Shown: positions 17,525 to 28,009, counted from the stretch's first letter. The stretch: 64,000 nucleotides of DNA from Roseobacter sp. MH60115 (GCF_015644665.1 NZ_JADOBQ010000001.1:992001-1056000), one strand, 5' to 3'. Numbers and translations are program-made. Notes: a model not told the origin generated them from the sequence alone.

Positions 17525-18943
17525 GTGAGCTCATCTCCTGTCCTTGTCTGGTTTCGCCGGGATTTCCGGCTGAGCGATCACCCGGCCCTGCACGCAGCCT
17601 GTTCCACCGGACGGCCCGTGATACCTGTTTTCATCCACGATGACGCCGTTGCCGCGCTGGGCGCAGCCCCCAAGTGGCGTCTGGGGCTGGGTCTGGAGGC
17701 GTTTGGTCGCGCGCTCGCCGACAAGGGCAGCCGGATGATCCTGCGGCGCGGCCCGGCGCTTGAGGCGCTGCAGGCGCTGGTCAAGGAAACGGGGGCCAGT
17801 GCGGTCTATTGGACGCGGCTTTACGATCCCGACGCGGTGGCGCGGGACACGCGCGTGAAATCCACCCTGAAAGAGCAGGGGGTTGAGGCACGGTCATTCG
17901 GCGGTCACCTGATGTTCGAACCCTGGACGGTCGAGACCAAGACTGGCGGTTTCTACAAGGTCTACACGCCGTTCTGGAACATGGTAAAAGCCCGCGATGT
18001 GGAGCCGCCGCTGGAGGCACCCGCGGAGCTTGCCGCGCCGGAGAACTGGCCCGAGAGCGACGCCTTGGAGGATTGGAACCTGGGGGCGGCGATGAACCGT
18101 GGCGCCGATGTGGTCCGCCCGCATGTGCGGCTGGGCGAAGCCGCCGCGCAGGAGCGGCTCGGGATGTTCATCGAGGACATCGTCGCCGACTATGACACCA
18201 CCCGGAACCTGCCGGGCGTCGATGGCACCTCCGGGCTGTCGGAAAATCTCGCCCTGGGCGAGATCAGCCCGCACCAATGCTGGCATGCGGGCCTGCGCGC
18301 GCGGCAGGAAGGCAAGACCGGCGCGGAAACCTTCCTCAAGGAGCTGGTCTGGCGCGAGTTCGCCTACCACCTGATGCATCACACGCCCCGCATCCTCACG
18401 GACAACTGGAAAGAGGATTGGGACGCCTTTCCCTGGCGCGAAGACGCCGACACGGAGGCCGTTCAGCGCTGGAAACAGGGGCGTACCGGGCTGCGGTTCG
18501 TGGATGCGGCGATGCGCGAGATGTATGTGACGGGCCGCATGCACAACCGCGGGCGCATGATCGTGGCAAGCTATCTGACAAAACACCTCATGACCCATTG
18601 GCGGATCGGCATGACGTGGTTCGAGGACTGTCTGATCGACTGGGACCCGGCCAGCAATGCGATGGGGTGGCAGTGGTCGGCGGGGTCGGGCCCGGACGCC
18701 ACGCCCTATTTCCGCGTCTTCAACCCGGTCACTCAGCTGGACAAATTCGACCCAAAGGAAGACTACACGCGCCGTTGGATTGCCGAAGGCCTGTCGCAGC
18801 CCTCGCCGGATGCGCTCTCGTATTTTGACGCGATCCCGCGCCGGTGGTCGTTGTCGCCCGAGGCGGCATATCCCGCACCGGTTGTGGCCGCCGATGAGGG
18901 CCGAAAAGTCGCACTTGATGCATATGAAAACAAAGGCTTCTGA
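17525..18943 (+). CDS. phrB: Deoxyribodipyrimidine photolyase
   Basis: This 472-residue protein repairs cyclobutane pyrimidine dimers using blue light, with FAD and an antenna cofactor. The N-terminal alpha/beta domain starts VLVWFRRDFRLSDHPAL. The C-terminal FAD domain shows FLKELVWREFAYHLMHHTP near residue 275, the signature TGLRFVDAAMREMYVTGRMHNRGRMIVASYLTKHL near residue 320, and DWDPASNAMGWQWSAGSGPDA. The GTG at 17525 is preferred because AAAGG lies about ten bases upstream; a TTG 18 bases earlier is possible. Confidence 0.95.
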   Translation: MSSSPVLVWFRRDFRLSDHPALHAACSTGRPVIPVFIHDDAVAALGAAPKWRLGLGLEAFGRALADKGSRMILRRGPALEALQALVKETGASAVYWTRLYDPDAVARDTRVKSTLKEQGVEARSFGGHLMFEPWTVETKTGGFYKVYTPFWNMVKARDVEPPLEAPAELAAPENWPESDALEDWNLGAAMNRGADVVRPHVRLGEAAAQERLGMFIEDIVADYDTTRNLPGVDGTSGLSENLALGEISPHQCWHAGLRARQEGKTGAETFLKELVWREFAYHLMHHTPRILTDNWKEDWDAFPWREDADTEAVQRWKQGRTGLRFVDAAMREMYVTGRMHNRGRMIVASYLTKHLMTHWRIGMTWFEDCLIDWDPASNAMGWQWSAGSGPDATPYFRVFNPVTQLDKFDPKEDYTRRWIAEGLSQPSPDALSYFDAIPRRWSLSPEAAYPAPVVAADEGRKVALDAYENKGF

Positions 18944-18995
18944 AACTCTTGATCGCGCTTTTGCGTGTATCTTACAGTCAGGTACAACAAGCGGA

Positions 18996-20210
18996 ATGAC
19001 CATGATCCTCACCACGACCGACGGCCAAGACAACCTGCCGCGCTACTTCTCACGTGTCTTTGCCATGGCGCAGCAGATGAACTACGGGCGTGTCGACTTC
19101 GTGCTGCCGGACGGGCGCAGATTTCGGGCCGAGGGCCGCGCGCCCGGCCCGATTGCGGAACTGCAGATACACAATGCGGACCTCTTTGCCCGGCTGATCC
19201 GCGACGGTGATCTTGGGTTCTGCGATGCCTATCTCGATGAATGGTGGTCGACGCCTGACCTGCAGGCTTTCATGGATCTGGTGCACGCGGACAACGAAGA
19301 CATCTACGATGGTTTCCCCGGCATGGCCCTGGTGCGCAACTTCGAAAAGCTGCGCTTTTGGCTGCAGCGCAACCACAAGGCACAGGCGCGTCGCAACATC
19401 AGCCATCACTATGATCTGGGCAATGAATTCTACGGGCTCTGGCTCGATGACACGATGACCTATTCCTCCGCGCTTTTCGAAACCGGACAGGAGAGCACGG
19501 AAAAGGCGCAGATCGCCAAGTACAAATCCATGGTGGACGAAATGGGCGCGCAGCCCGGTGATCATATTCTGGAGATCGGCTGTGGCTGGGGCGGGTTTGC
19601 CGAATATGCCGCACGGGAACGCGGTCTGAAGGTCACCGGGCTGACCATTTCCGAAGAGCAGTTCAAGTACGCCAAGGAGCGCATTGAAAAGGCTGGACTT
19701 TCCGGGAGCGTGGATTTCAAGTTGCAGGACTATCGGGATGAAACCGGTCTCTACGACGGGATTGCGAGCATCGAGATGTTCGAAGCCGTCGGCGAGAGGT
19801 ACTGGCCCACCTATTTCGAGGTGCTGCGCGACCGGTTGAAGCCGGGCCGCAACGCGACTTTGCAGATCATCACCGTGGCGGATCGGCGCTGGACGGTCTA
19901 CAAGCGTGGCGTCGATTTCATTCAGAAGTACATTTTTCCCGGTGGCATGCTGCCAAGCCCGTCTGCGCTGCGAGACCAGATTGGCCGCGCCGGTCTGGCG
20001 GTTGAGCAATCCATAGAGTTCGGCGGCAGCTATGCCATCACGCTGCGCCGGTGGCACGAAACCTTCAACGAGAAGTGGGATCAGGTCAGCACGCTGGGCT
20101 TTGACGACCGATTCCGGCGGCTGTGGAATTTTTACCTCACCTCTTGTGCTGCGACCTTCGAAAGTGCCAACTGTGACGTGACACAGATTACCGTGAAGCG
20201 GCCGGGGTAG
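18996..20210 (+). CDS. cfa: Cyclopropane-fatty-acyl-phospholipid synthase
   Basis: About 404 residues. This enzyme methylenates cis-unsaturated acyl chains of membrane phospholipids using SAM. Seen are the family entry NISHHYDLGNEFYGLWLDDTMTYSSALF near residue 130, the SAM-binding ILEIGCGWGGFAEYAA near residue 190, SIEMFEAVGERYWPTYF, FIQKYIFPGGMLPS, and GGSYAITLRRWHETF at the C-terminus. The start is uncertain between ATGs at 18996 and 19002. It follows the photolyase gene by 52 bases and may share its transcript; both are typical stress-response functions. Confidence 0.93.
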   Translation: MTMILTTTDGQDNLPRYFSRVFAMAQQMNYGRVDFVLPDGRRFRAEGRAPGPIAELQIHNADLFARLIRDGDLGFCDAYLDEWWSTPDLQAFMDLVHADNEDIYDGFPGMALVRNFEKLRFWLQRNHKAQARRNISHHYDLGNEFYGLWLDDTMTYSSALFETGQESTEKAQIAKYKSMVDEMGAQPGDHILEIGCGWGGFAEYAARERGLKVTGLTISEEQFKYAKERIEKAGLSGSVDFKLQDYRDETGLYDGIASIEMFEAVGERYWPTYFEVLRDRLKPGRNATLQIITVADRRWTVYKRGVDFIQKYIFPGGMLPSPSALRDQIGRAGLAVEQSIEFGGSYAITLRRWHETFNEKWDQVSTLGFDDRFRRLWNFYLTSCAATFESANCDVTQITVKRPG

Positions 20211-20238
20211 GGCCGCGGGACGTACGAAGGACCGATGA

Positions 20239-20679
20239 ATGCCTGACGCAGCCCGACTAGTTGCAGCCATCTGCATCAGCATTGTCGCACTCATCGTCTC
20301 CTTACTGGTCATGCCCCTGATGCCGGAAAGCACCGATTTCGGCTGGTTTCTCTACGTCAACCCGGTGATCGGCGCTTTTGTGGGCTGGACGGTCATGGGC
20401 AAACGTGCTGGACGCGGGGTTGCATCGGCGATCAGCAACGGTTTTGGCGGCGTGCTCATGCTGGTGCTCTGGGGGCTTTTTATCCACTCCTGCGTGCAGA
20501 TGTTCGACCGGGCGATGGCCAATTGGTACAACGACGCGTTCCAGGCGCTACTGGCGATTGTGACCTTTATGGCGCAATACGGGCTTGTGCTGATCAACCC
20601 GCTGGTGATCTTCACCCTGATCGCGGGCGGCGTTCTGTCCGGTCTTGCCACGGAATACGCGTGGCGGACGTGGCGGTGA
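20239..20679 (+). CDS. trgA: TrgA family tellurite resistance membrane protein
   Basis: This 146-residue protein has four predicted membrane helices. It starts MPDAARLVAAICISIVALIVSLLVMPLMPE, followed by YVNPVIGAFVGWTVMGKRAGRG, as in TrgA of Rhodobacteraceae. The first two genes of the trgA-trgB-cysK locus of Rhodobacter sphaeroides were found through high-level tellurite resistance, and the same order occurs here. The biochemical role is unknown. trgB starts 16 bases after its stop. Confidence 0.88.
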   Translation: MPDAARLVAAICISIVALIVSLLVMPLMPESTDFGWFLYVNPVIGAFVGWTVMGKRAGRGVASAISNGFGGVLMLVLWGLFIHSCVQMFDRAMANWYNDAFQALLAIVTFMAQYGLVLINPLVIFTLIAGGVLSGLATEYAWRTWR

Positions 20680-20695
20680 GCGGGACATCCAACAG

Positions 20696-21802
20696 ATGAC
20701 ACCGCTGTTTTTCTTTGGCACGCTGCGCCATCCTGCCCTGATCGACGCGGTGGTAGGCGACACCGGCCACATCGATCTCGGCACCGCGATCCTGCCCGGG
20801 TATTCCGTTCACGCGGTCGCCGAAGGTCCGTTCCCCACTATAGTCGAGGATCACGCGGGCGCAGTCGAAGGCGTGCTTGCCGAGGGGGTGACCGCGGTCG
20901 ATCTTGCGCGGCTGGATTACTACGAGGGCGCCTTTGGCTATGTGCTGATTGACGTCACGCTGGCGGATGGCCGTGCGGCGCGCGCCTATATGCCGCCCGC
21001 CGGGATGTGGACGCCTGAGGGGGGCTGGTCACTGGACGACTGGGCGCGGGATTGGGGCCCGCTCAGCGTGACGGCAGCACAGGAAGTCATGAGTTATTTC
21101 GGGATCAAGCCGCCCACAGAAATTGCAGGGATGTTCCCGATGATCCGCGCGCGCGCCTGGTCCCGGCTGAATGCCCGCACGTCCCGGCATGGTGCTGGCA
21201 CGTTGAACGGTAAGGTCGAAGTCGCCGCGCGACGACGGGTCTACGCCAATTACTTCGCCCTGGATGAGTACGATCTGCAGCACGAGCGGTTCGACAAAGA
21301 GATGACGGATACGGTCACGCGCGCGGTTTTTCTGGCGGCGGATGCGACGCTGGTGCTGCCGTACGATCCCGTTCGGGATCGGGTCCTGCTGGTGGAGCAG
21401 ATGCGCATGGGGCCGCTGGCGCGGGCGGATGCGTCCTGCTGGCAGCTGGAGCCGGTCGCAGGGCGTCTCGACCCGGGCGAGACGGCAGAGGAGGCCGCGC
21501 GCCGGGAAGCCATGGAGGAGGCGGGGCTTCAGCTGGGGGATCTGCACCCGGTGGGCGAGACCTATACCTCTCCCGGCAATTCGTCGGAGTTTTACTACAC
21601 CTTCGTGGGTCTGGCGGATCTGCCTGACGCCGTGGCCGGTATCGGCGGGCTAGAGGAAGAGCACGAGGACATCCGCACGCATCTGATGTCTTTCGATACG
21701 CTCCTTGAACTCTGCGATAGCTGCCGGATCGCCAATACACCCCTGGCGCTGATCGCCTACTGGCTGGCCCGGCACCGCGACCGATTGCGCAGCACCTCTT
21801 GA
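20696..21802 (+). CDS. trgB: TrgB: gamma-glutamylcyclotransferase-like domain fused to Nudix hydrolase
   Basis: 368 residues in two domains. The N-terminal part starts MTPLFFFGTLRHPALIDAVVG and continues with a short GGCT/AIG2-like fold (LARLDYYEGAFGYVLIDV). The C-terminal half holds a Nudix box: the sequence GRLDPGETAEEAARREAMEEAG leads into REAMEEAGLQLGD near residue 270, as in ADP-ribose pyrophosphatases. The expected role is hydrolysis of ADP-ribose or another nucleoside diphosphate derivative, linked to tellurite tolerance through synteny with trgA and cysK. The ATG at 20696 is the first in-frame start after trgA. Confidence 0.9.
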   Translation: MTPLFFFGTLRHPALIDAVVGDTGHIDLGTAILPGYSVHAVAEGPFPTIVEDHAGAVEGVLAEGVTAVDLARLDYYEGAFGYVLIDVTLADGRAARAYMPPAGMWTPEGGWSLDDWARDWGPLSVTAAQEVMSYFGIKPPTEIAGMFPMIRARAWSRLNARTSRHGAGTLNGKVEVAARRRVYANYFALDEYDLQHERFDKEMTDTVTRAVFLAADATLVLPYDPVRDRVLLVEQMRMGPLARADASCWQLEPVAGRLDPGETAEEAARREAMEEAGLQLGDLHPVGETYTSPGNSSEFYYTFVGLADLPDAVAGIGGLEEEHEDIRTHLMSFDTLLELCDSCRIANTPLALIAYWLARHRDRLRSTS

Positions 21803-21856
21803 GGTCGCGCCGGTGCGCCGCTAGGTGTTGAGGACATATATCAAAGGAACCGACCG

Positions 21857-22894
21857 ATGCATGTTGCAAGCGATCTGGCTGCGGCCATTGGAAACACCCC
21901 GCTGATCCGCCTCAAGCAGGCGAGCGAGGCCACAGGCTGCGAAATCCTCGGCAAGGCGGAGTTCATGAACCCCGGGCAATCGGTCAAGGATCGGGCGGCG
22001 CTCTTCATCATCAAGGATGCGGTGGACAAGGGGCTGCTGCGCCCCGGTGGCACGATTGTCGAAGGCACGGCGGGCAACACCGGTATTGGCCTCGCGCTGG
22101 TCGGCGCGTCGATGGGGTTCAAGACGGTGATCGTGATCCCCGAGACGCAGAGCCAGGAGAAAAAGGACATGTTGCGGCTGGCAGGTGCCGAGCTGGTGCA
22201 GGTGCCCGCCGCGCCCTACCGCAACCCCAATAACTTCGTGCGCTATTCCGAGCGTCTGGCGGCGGAACTGGCGCGCACCACCAATGAGGGCGTGATCTGG
22301 GCCAACCAGTTTGACAATGTCGCCAACCGGCAGGCCCATATCGAAACCACGGGCCCGGAGATCTGGGAGCAGACCGGCGGTAAGGTCGATGGCTTCATCT
22401 GTGCGGTGGGCTCTGGCGGCACGCTGGCGGGCGTCTCGGAGGCGCTGAAGCCCAAGGGCGTGAAGATCGGTCTCGCGGACCCGGACGGTGCCTCGCTCTA
22501 CAACTACTACACCAATGGCGAGCTGGTGATGTCCGAAGGGTCATCGATCAACGAGGGGATCGGACAGATCCGTATCACCAAGAACCTCGAAGGGTTTACG
22601 CCTGACTTCAGCTACAACATTCATGACAGCGAAGCGCTGCCCATCGTCTTTGACCTGCTGGAGCATGAGGGGTTGTGCCTGGGCGGTTCCTCCGGCGTCA
22701 ATATCGCAGGCGCGATGCGCATGGCGCGCGACATGGGACCGGGGCACACGATTGTGACGATCCTCTGCGACTATGGCACGCGCTATCAGTCCAAGCTCTT
22801 TAATCCTGACTTCCTGCGTGAAAAGGGGCTGCCTGTGCCCGGCTGGCTCGATCAGGCGCCCGCCAGCATTCCCGGTGTCTTCGAAGACGTATGA
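21857..22894 (+). CDS. cysK: Cysteine synthase A
   Basis: This 345-residue PLP enzyme makes L-cysteine from O-acetylserine and sulfide. The lysine motif PGQSVKDRAALFIIKDA is near residue 42, the pyridoxal phosphate loop EGTAGNTGIGLALVGA near residue 68, and the glycine loop VGSGGTLAGV near residue 178. In tellurite biology CysK limits thiol stress and PLP-enzyme damage, which fits its place after trgA-trgB. Its stop overlaps the ATG of the MscS gene (ATGA). Confidence 0.95.
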   Translation: MHVASDLAAAIGNTPLIRLKQASEATGCEILGKAEFMNPGQSVKDRAALFIIKDAVDKGLLRPGGTIVEGTAGNTGIGLALVGASMGFKTVIVIPETQSQEKKDMLRLAGAELVQVPAAPYRNPNNFVRYSERLAAELARTTNEGVIWANQFDNVANRQAHIETTGPEIWEQTGGKVDGFICAVGSGGTLAGVSEALKPKGVKIGLADPDGASLYNYYTNGELVMSEGSSINEGIGQIRITKNLEGFTPDFSYNIHDSEALPIVFDLLEHEGLCLGGSSGVNIAGAMRMARDMGPGHTIVTILCDYGTRYQSKLFNPDFLREKGLPVPGWLDQAPASIPGVFEDV

Positions 22895-25209
22895 GGGCGC
22901 TGACCCACAGCCTTCTGGTGCTGAGCCTCGCGCTCCTGACGCTCTGGGGCGATCCCGGGAGTGCACAGGAACCGGGCAGCGGACCAAACATCGAGGCCTG
23001 GAACGACGTCGCCACGCTGGCCGAGGAAGCCATTGAGCGGGATGAGGCCAGCAACGAACGTTTTGAGCGCTTGCGGGCCGAGATCGCGGAGTATCGGACA
23101 GATTTCACCGCGGGCACCAAGATCAACGGAGAGCGGATTGCGACGCTGCGCACCCAGATCGAGGCGCTTGGGCCGGTGCCGGAAAGTGGCTCTGAGCCCG
23201 AGGATATCGCAGCGCGGCGCACGCAGTTGGAAGCCCAGCTTGAAACCCTGCTGGCCCCGGTACGCGTCTCCGAAGAAGCGTTCCGGCGTGCCGATGGGCT
23301 GATCCGGGAAATCGACACGATCATCCGCGAACGGCAGGCACGGCGGCTGCTGGCCCTGGGGCCATCCCCGCTGAACCCGGCGCATTGGCCCACGGCCTTT
23401 GAAGACCTTGGGGGCATTCTGCTGGCCATCGGGCAGGAGGTCGAAACCCTCAGTGACCCGGACCGCCGACAGAAGATGGCGGAAAACCTGCCGCTTGTGC
23501 TGTTCCTGATGGCCATCGCGCTGGCGCTGATCATCCGGGGGCGTGCCTGGGCGGGCATGGGGCTGACGTACCTGCGGCGCTGGGGCGGGCGCGGCTCCGG
23601 TGTCTGGCGGTTCCTTGTGTCGCTGTTGCGGATCTTCCTGCCACTGACGGGGCTGTTGATCCTGACCCATGCGCTGCGTCTGACCGGCCTTGCCGGGACC
23701 CGCACGGATCAGATCCTCGAAGCGTTGCCGGCGTTCGGCTTTGTGCTGCTGGGCTTTCGCTGGCTGGCCGAACGGCTGTTTGCCCGCATCCCCGAAGACG
23801 CGCTGATCCCGCTGCCGGACGCCAAGAGATCGGCGGCGCGTTTCTACATGCTGGTGCTGTCGCTACTCTTTGTCTCGCGCGCAGTGGTGGAACTTTTTGT
23901 CGGTTTTGACGACGCGGACCCAGCAACCGATGCGGTTCTGGCCTTCCCGATCGTGGTGCTGATCGCGTTGGTGATGGCGCCCGTGGGGCTGATCCTGCGC
24001 AGCTTTTACGTTGAGAGCGATCCTGACAGCGAAGAGGCTCCACGAGGCCTCGGGCTGGCGCGGGTGGTGCGTGTGGCCGGAACGGCCCTGGTCGTGGTGT
24101 CGGTCGTGTCACCGATCATGGCCGCCATCGGATATGCCGAAGCCGGCAATGCGCTGCTCTACCCCACGCTGGTCAGCCTGCTGATCCTGGGGTTCGTGCT
24201 GACCCTGCAGCGGTTCTCGGTCGACCTCTACGGATTGATCACCGGTGATGAAGAGCGGGCGCGTGACGCGCTGGTGCCCGTGCTGGTGGGCTTTGCGCTG
24301 GTGCTCTGCGCCATTCCGCTCCTCGCCCTGGCCTGGGGCGCGCGGGTGGCGGACCTCACCGAGGTCTGGGCCATCTTCAGCCGCGGCTTTGCCATCGGCG
24401 ACACCCGAATCTCGCCCGGTGATTTCCTGACCTTCGCGATCATCTTCATCATCGGCTATTCGGTGACCCGGCTGGTGCAGAGCACCCTGCGGGTCAACGT
24501 CCTGCCCAAGACCCGAATGGACATCGGCGGGCAGAATGCCATCGTGTCCGGTCTGGGATACGTGGGGATCTTTCTGGCTGCGGTACTGGCGATCACCGGC
24601 GCGGGGATCGATCTGTCGTCGCTCGCCATCGTTGCCGGTGCCCTGTCCGTCGGCATCGGGTTCGGCCTGCAGACCATCGTGTCGAATTTCGTCTCAGGCA
24701 TCATTCTGCTGATCGAACGGCCGATTTCCGAAGGCGACTGGATCGAGGTGGGCGGGCAGATGGGATACGTGCGCGACATCTCTGTGCGCTCCACCCGGAT
24801 CGAGACCTTCGACCGCACGGATGTGATCGTGCCCAACGCCGATCTCGTCTCGGGCACCGTCACCAACTTCACCCGCGGCAACAAGGTGGGTCGGTTGATC
24901 GTCAACATCGGCGTGGCCTACGGGACCGACACGCGGCGGGTCGAAGGCATCCTGACAGAGATCGCCGAAGCCCAGCCCATGGTGCTGCAGAACCCGCCAC
25001 CGATGATCCTCTTCAACAACTTCGGGGCGGATTCGCTGGAGTTTGAAATGCGCATGATCCTGCGGGATGTGAATTGGATCCTGAAGGTCAAGAACGACGT
25101 GAACCACGCCATTGCGGAACGGTTTGCCGAAGAGAAGATCGAAGTGCCCTTTGCACAGCGCGATCTTTGGCTGCGCAACCCGGAGGTGCTCAAGGACAAG
25201 TCCTCATGA
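22891..25209 (+). CDS. Large MscS-family mechanosensitive channel with DUF3772 domain
   Basis: 772 residues: a signal peptide, a periplasmic coiled-coil-prone region with DUF3772 character ([20 protein letters not shown]), many membrane helices, and a C-terminal MscS core. The pore helix reads [46 protein letters not shown] near residue 575, followed by the beta domain with [21 protein letters not shown]. Such channels open under osmotic downshock. Coupling to cysK (ATGA overlap) and to the AlaX gene (ATGA overlap) places it in one long transcript beginning at trgA. Confidence 0.9.
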   Translation: MRALTHSLLVLSLALLTLWGDPGSAQEPGSGPNIEAWNDVATLAEEAIERDEASNERFERLRAEIAEYRTDFTAGTKINGERIATLRTQIEALGPVPESGSEPEDIAARRTQLEAQLETLLAPVRVSEEAFRRADGLIREIDTIIRERQARRLLALGPSPLNPAHWPTAFEDLGGILLAIGQEVETLSDPDRRQKMAENLPLVLFLMAIALALIIRGRAWAGMGLTYLRRWGGRGSGVWRFLVSLLRIFLPLTGLLILTHALRLTGLAGTRTDQILEALPAFGFVLLGFRWLAERLFARIPEDALIPLPDAKRSAARFYMLVLSLLFVSRAVVELFVGFDDADPATDAVLAFPIVVLIALVMAPVGLILRSFYVESDPDSEEAPRGLGLARVVRVAGTALVVVSVVSPIMAAIGYAEAGNALLYPTLVSLLILGFVLTLQRFSVDLYGLITGDEERARDALVPVLVGFALVLCAIPLLALAWGARVADLTEVWAIFSRGFAIGDTRISPGDFLTFAIIFIIGYSVTRLVQSTLRVNVLPKTRMDIGGQNAIVSGLGYVGIFLAAVLAITGAGIDLSSLAIVAGALSVGIGFGLQTIVSNFVSGIILLIERPISEGDWIEVGGQMGYVRDISVRSTRIETFDRTDVIVPNADLVSGTVTNFTRGNKVGRLIVNIGVAYGTDTRRVEGILTEIAEAQPMVLQNPPPMILFNNFGADSLEFEMRMILRDVNWILKVKNDVNHAIAERFAEEKIEVPFAQRDLWLRNPEVLKDKSS

Positions 25210-25925
25210 CGCACATGCTCTTTCGCGACGACCCCTATCTGCAGGCGGCGCGCACGCAGGTTGTCGCCCATAAGGATGCGGGTGGTCTCGTGCTGGCGCG
25301 TACGGTTTTCTACCCCACGGGCGGCGGTCAGCCGGGCGACGCTGGCCATCTGACATGGCCGGGTGGCGCGCTGGAGATTGCAACGACGGTAAAGGGCGAG
25401 CGCGACGCAATTGTGCTGGTGCCGGCAGATGGGCAGGCGCTGCCTGCGGTGGGGGCCGAGGTCGAACAGACGCTGGATTGGGATCGCCGGTATCGCCACA
25501 TGCGCATCCACACGGCGCTGCATCTGCTGTCGGTCGCCATTCCCTTTGGGGTCACCGGCGGGGCCATCAGCGCGGAGCGCGGGCGGCTCGATTTCGATAT
25601 GCCGGAGTTGCCGGAGGACAAGGAGGGGCTGCAGGAGCGCCTGAACGCGATGATCGCCTCGGACGCGCCGGTCAGCGAGGATTGGATCACCGAAGCCGAG
25701 CTCGACGCGCAGCCGGGTCTGGTGAAGACCATGTCGGTGCAGCCGCCGCGCGGGGCAGGGCGCATCCGCCTGATCCGCATAGGGGATGTGGCCTCCCCAC
25801 TTGATCTGCAACCCTGCGGCGGCACCCATGTGGCGCGGTTGGGCGAGATCGGCACGGTCCGGCTGGGCAAAATGGAGAAAAAGGGCCGCAGGAACCGCCG
25901 CATCTACCTGCATCTGGACAGTTAG
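25206..25925 (+). CDS. Alanyl-tRNA editing protein (AlaX-like)
   Basis: This 239-residue freestanding editing domain hydrolyses mischarged Ser- or Gly-tRNA(Ala). It shows [13 protein letters not shown] near residue 38, the zinc motif HTALH (within [14 protein letters not shown]) near residue 102, and the C-terminal zinc motif [13 protein letters not shown] near residue 205. Those four ligands (HxxxH and CxxxH) are complete. The ATG overlaps the MscS stop. A tRNA gene for serine lies about 70 bases downstream, an amusing but probably accidental neighbour. Confidence 0.92.
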   Translation: MTHMLFRDDPYLQAARTQVVAHKDAGGLVLARTVFYPTGGGQPGDAGHLTWPGGALEIATTVKGERDAIVLVPADGQALPAVGAEVEQTLDWDRRYRHMRIHTALHLLSVAIPFGVTGGAISAERGRLDFDMPELPEDKEGLQERLNAMIASDAPVSEDWITEAELDAQPGLVKTMSVQPPRGAGRIRLIRIGDVASPLDLQPCGGTHVARLGEIGTVRLGKMEKKGRRNRRIYLHLDS

Positions 25926-25995
25926 GACACGGGCGCCGGGAAAGGCGATTTTGGCTCTTGCAAAGCGCGGCGCTACCGCGTTACACCGCGCGGAC

Positions 25996-26085
25996 GGAGC
26001 GGTGGCCGAGTGGTCGAAGGCGCACGCCTGGAAAGTGTGTAGGCGGGAGACCGTCTCCAGGGTTCGAATCCCTGTCGCTCCGCCA
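25996..26085 (+). tRNA. tRNA-Ser (GGA)
   Basis: A 90-base class II tRNA with encoded CCA. The acceptor stem GGAGCGG pairs with TCGCTCC. The anticodon stem CACGC/GTGTG encloses loop CTGGAAA with anticodon GGA. A long variable arm (GGCGGGAGACCGTCTC) and a GGTTCGAATCC T-arm complete it. Confidence 0.97.
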
Positions 26086-26437
26086 CAGGCTTTTCTGGAA
26101 CAGAAACGCCAGTTTCCTTCAGATCGGAGACCTGAGCGGCAGTTGCATCGCAGATGCAATGAGAGCCTGCAAGGTTCGAACTATGCTCCGTTGGCTCCGA
26201 AACCGACATCCAATCAGTATCCGCAAATGAGCGAAAGACACGCTCTGCGCGGGCGTCGGAAAACCGATACGCCTTGTGTGCCGATACGTCTTGGTGGCTT
26301 CTGAGGGTTGGAAACGGACCTGTTTTCTCCGGACATCCGCGCCGACATCCCGGTTTGGGCCCCTTTCGATCTGCATAGGGCTGTCCGACCCCTGGCTGGT
26401 ACGGGGCCCGGTGGTCCCGGGCCCCGTGGAGGTGCGT
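26086..26437. other. Intergenic region without a gene; perfect hairpin at its end
   Basis: No coding or RNA gene is evident in these 350 bases. A perfect 10-bp inverted repeat, ACGGGGCCCG with CGGGCCCCGT (26401-26427, 7-base loop), lies just after the stop of the minus-strand GMC gene. It lacks a U-tract, so it may be a processing or barrier hairpin rather than a standard terminator. Confidence 0.5.
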
Positions 26438-28009
26438 TCAGAGATTGCCGGCTGAAAGCTCCCGTTCGAGATGATCTGCCTGCCGGATGGCAAGGGCCAC
26501 GATCGTCAGTGTCGGGTTCTCTGCCGCACCGGTGGTGAACTGCGACCCGTCGGAGATGAAGAGGTTGGCGATGTCGTGGGTCTGACCCCATTTGTTCACG
26601 ACACCATCCTGCGCCTTTTCCGACATCCGGTTCGTCCCGAGGTTATGGGTCGACGGGTAGGGCGGTGTCGGGAACACCCGCGTTGCGCCAACCGCCTCAT
26701 AGACCGCAGCGCCCTGCGTGTAGGCATGGTTGCGCATGGCGATGTCATTGGGGTGATCATCGAAATGCACATTGACCACCGGCAGGCCGTGCTGGTCCTT
26801 GACCGCGTGGTTGAGCGTGATGCGGTTGGTTTCCTGCGGCATGTCTTCGCCCACGATCCACATGCCTGCCATGTTCTCATAAGCATCCAGGGCAGACGTG
26901 AACTCCCGTCCCCAGGCGCCCGGATCCAGGAAAGCCGCCATGAATGGCAGGCCAAGCGCCAGGGTTTCCAGCTCGTAGCCGCCGACAAATCCACGGCTTG
27001 GGTCATGGCGGGATTCGTCCTGAATGATGCCCGCCATGGTCGTGCCGCGCCACATCTTCACCGGTTGCTCGAAGGTGGCGTAGACCGATCCGGTCATGTG
27101 ACGCATGTAGTTGCGCCCGACCTGACCGGAGCTGTTGGCCAGCCCATCCGGGAACATGGAGGAGGCGGAGTTGAGCAGCATGCGCGGGCTCTCGAATGAA
27201 TTGCCTGCGACACAGACCACGCGGGCCTTCTGCATCTGCAGAGTGCCGTCCTCATCGAAGTATTCGACCCCGGTGACCTTGCCCGCCTCGTTGTGCAGGA
27301 TGCGCGCCACATGCGATTTCTCCCGCACTTCCAGATTGCCGGTGGCCTCGCCTGCGGGGATGTCGGTGTAGGCCGCTGACCATTTCGCGCCCCATTTGCA
27401 ACCCTGAAAGCAGAAGCCCGTCTGCTGACAGGCCTGCCGCCCGTCATTGTCGGCGGAGTTGATCGCCATCCGGCCGGTGTGCACCTGCTCGTATCCCAGC
27501 GCCTTGGCGCCTTTCTCGAAGACCAGATAGTTGTTGTTACCGGGCAGGCCCGCGCGATCACCGGTGCGGGTCACCCCCAGCTTGTTTTCCGCCTTGGTAT
27601 AGTAGTCATCCATCTCGCGCGGGTCGATGGGCCAGTCCAGCAGGTTCGCGCCCTGCACATCGCCGTAGGTGGTTTTTGCCTTCCACTCGTGGTCCTGAAA
27701 GCGCAGGGACGCACCGGCCCAATGGGTGGTGGTGCCACCAACCGCCTTCACGATCCAGGCGGGCAGGCCGGAGAAATCCTTGGCCACGCGCCAGTCGCCC
27801 GAGGTTGTGCGCGGATCGACCCAGGCCAGCTGTCCAAAGCTTGCCCATTCATCGTTGACGTAGTCTTCGGGCAGGTAGCGCCCGCCTGCTTCCAGCGCGA
27901 CCACGCTGATGCCTTTTTGCGCCAGTTCATTGGCAAGAACCCCGCCGCCTGCGCCGGTTCCAATTACGACAACAACGCTGTCGTCGGTGAGATCAAATGG
28001 TGCCGTCAT
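26438..28009 (-). CDS. GMC family oxidoreductase (gluconate dehydrogenase-type large subunit)
   Basis: This 523-residue FAD enzyme has the dinucleotide motif VVVIGTGAGGGVLANELAQKG near residue 12. The C-terminal GMC region shows STHNLGTNRMS near residue 460 and NLFISDGSQFTTGAAENPTLTIVALAIRQADHL. It belongs with membrane-associated alcohol/sugar dehydrogenases paired with a small Tat-exported subunit, which is encoded immediately upstream. The physiological substrate is unknown. No cytochrome subunit is adjacent, so the electron acceptor cannot be named. It is the last gene of a three-gene minus-strand operon. Confidence 0.9.
   Translation of the reverse strand: MTAPFDLTDDSVVVVIGTGAGGGVLANELAQKGISVVALEAGGRYLPEDYVNDEWASFGQLAWVDPRTTSGDWRVAKDFSGLPAWIVKAVGGTTTHWAGASLRFQDHEWKAKTTYGDVQGANLLDWPIDPREMDDYYTKAENKLGVTRTGDRAGLPGNNNYLVFEKGAKALGYEQVHTGRMAINSADNDGRQACQQTGFCFQGCKWGAKWSAAYTDIPAGEATGNLEVREKSHVARILHNEAGKVTGVEYFDEDGTLQMQKARVVCVAGNSFESPRMLLNSASSMFPDGLANSSGQVGRNYMRHMTGSVYATFEQPVKMWRGTTMAGIIQDESRHDPSRGFVGGYELETLALGLPFMAAFLDPGAWGREFTSALDAYENMAGMWIVGEDMPQETNRITLNHAVKDQHGLPVVNVHFDDHPNDIAMRNHAYTQGAAVYEAVGATRVFPTPPYPSTHNLGTNRMSEKAQDGVVNKWGQTHDIANLFISDGSQFTTGAAENPTLTIVALAIRQADHLERELSAGNL

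Noticed and set aside
26170-26195. GGTTCGAACTATGCTCCG resembling a copy of the tRNA-Ser 3' end as an attachment site
   Set aside because: Only the GGTTCGAA and CTCCG parts agree, with mismatches between; no integrase is near.
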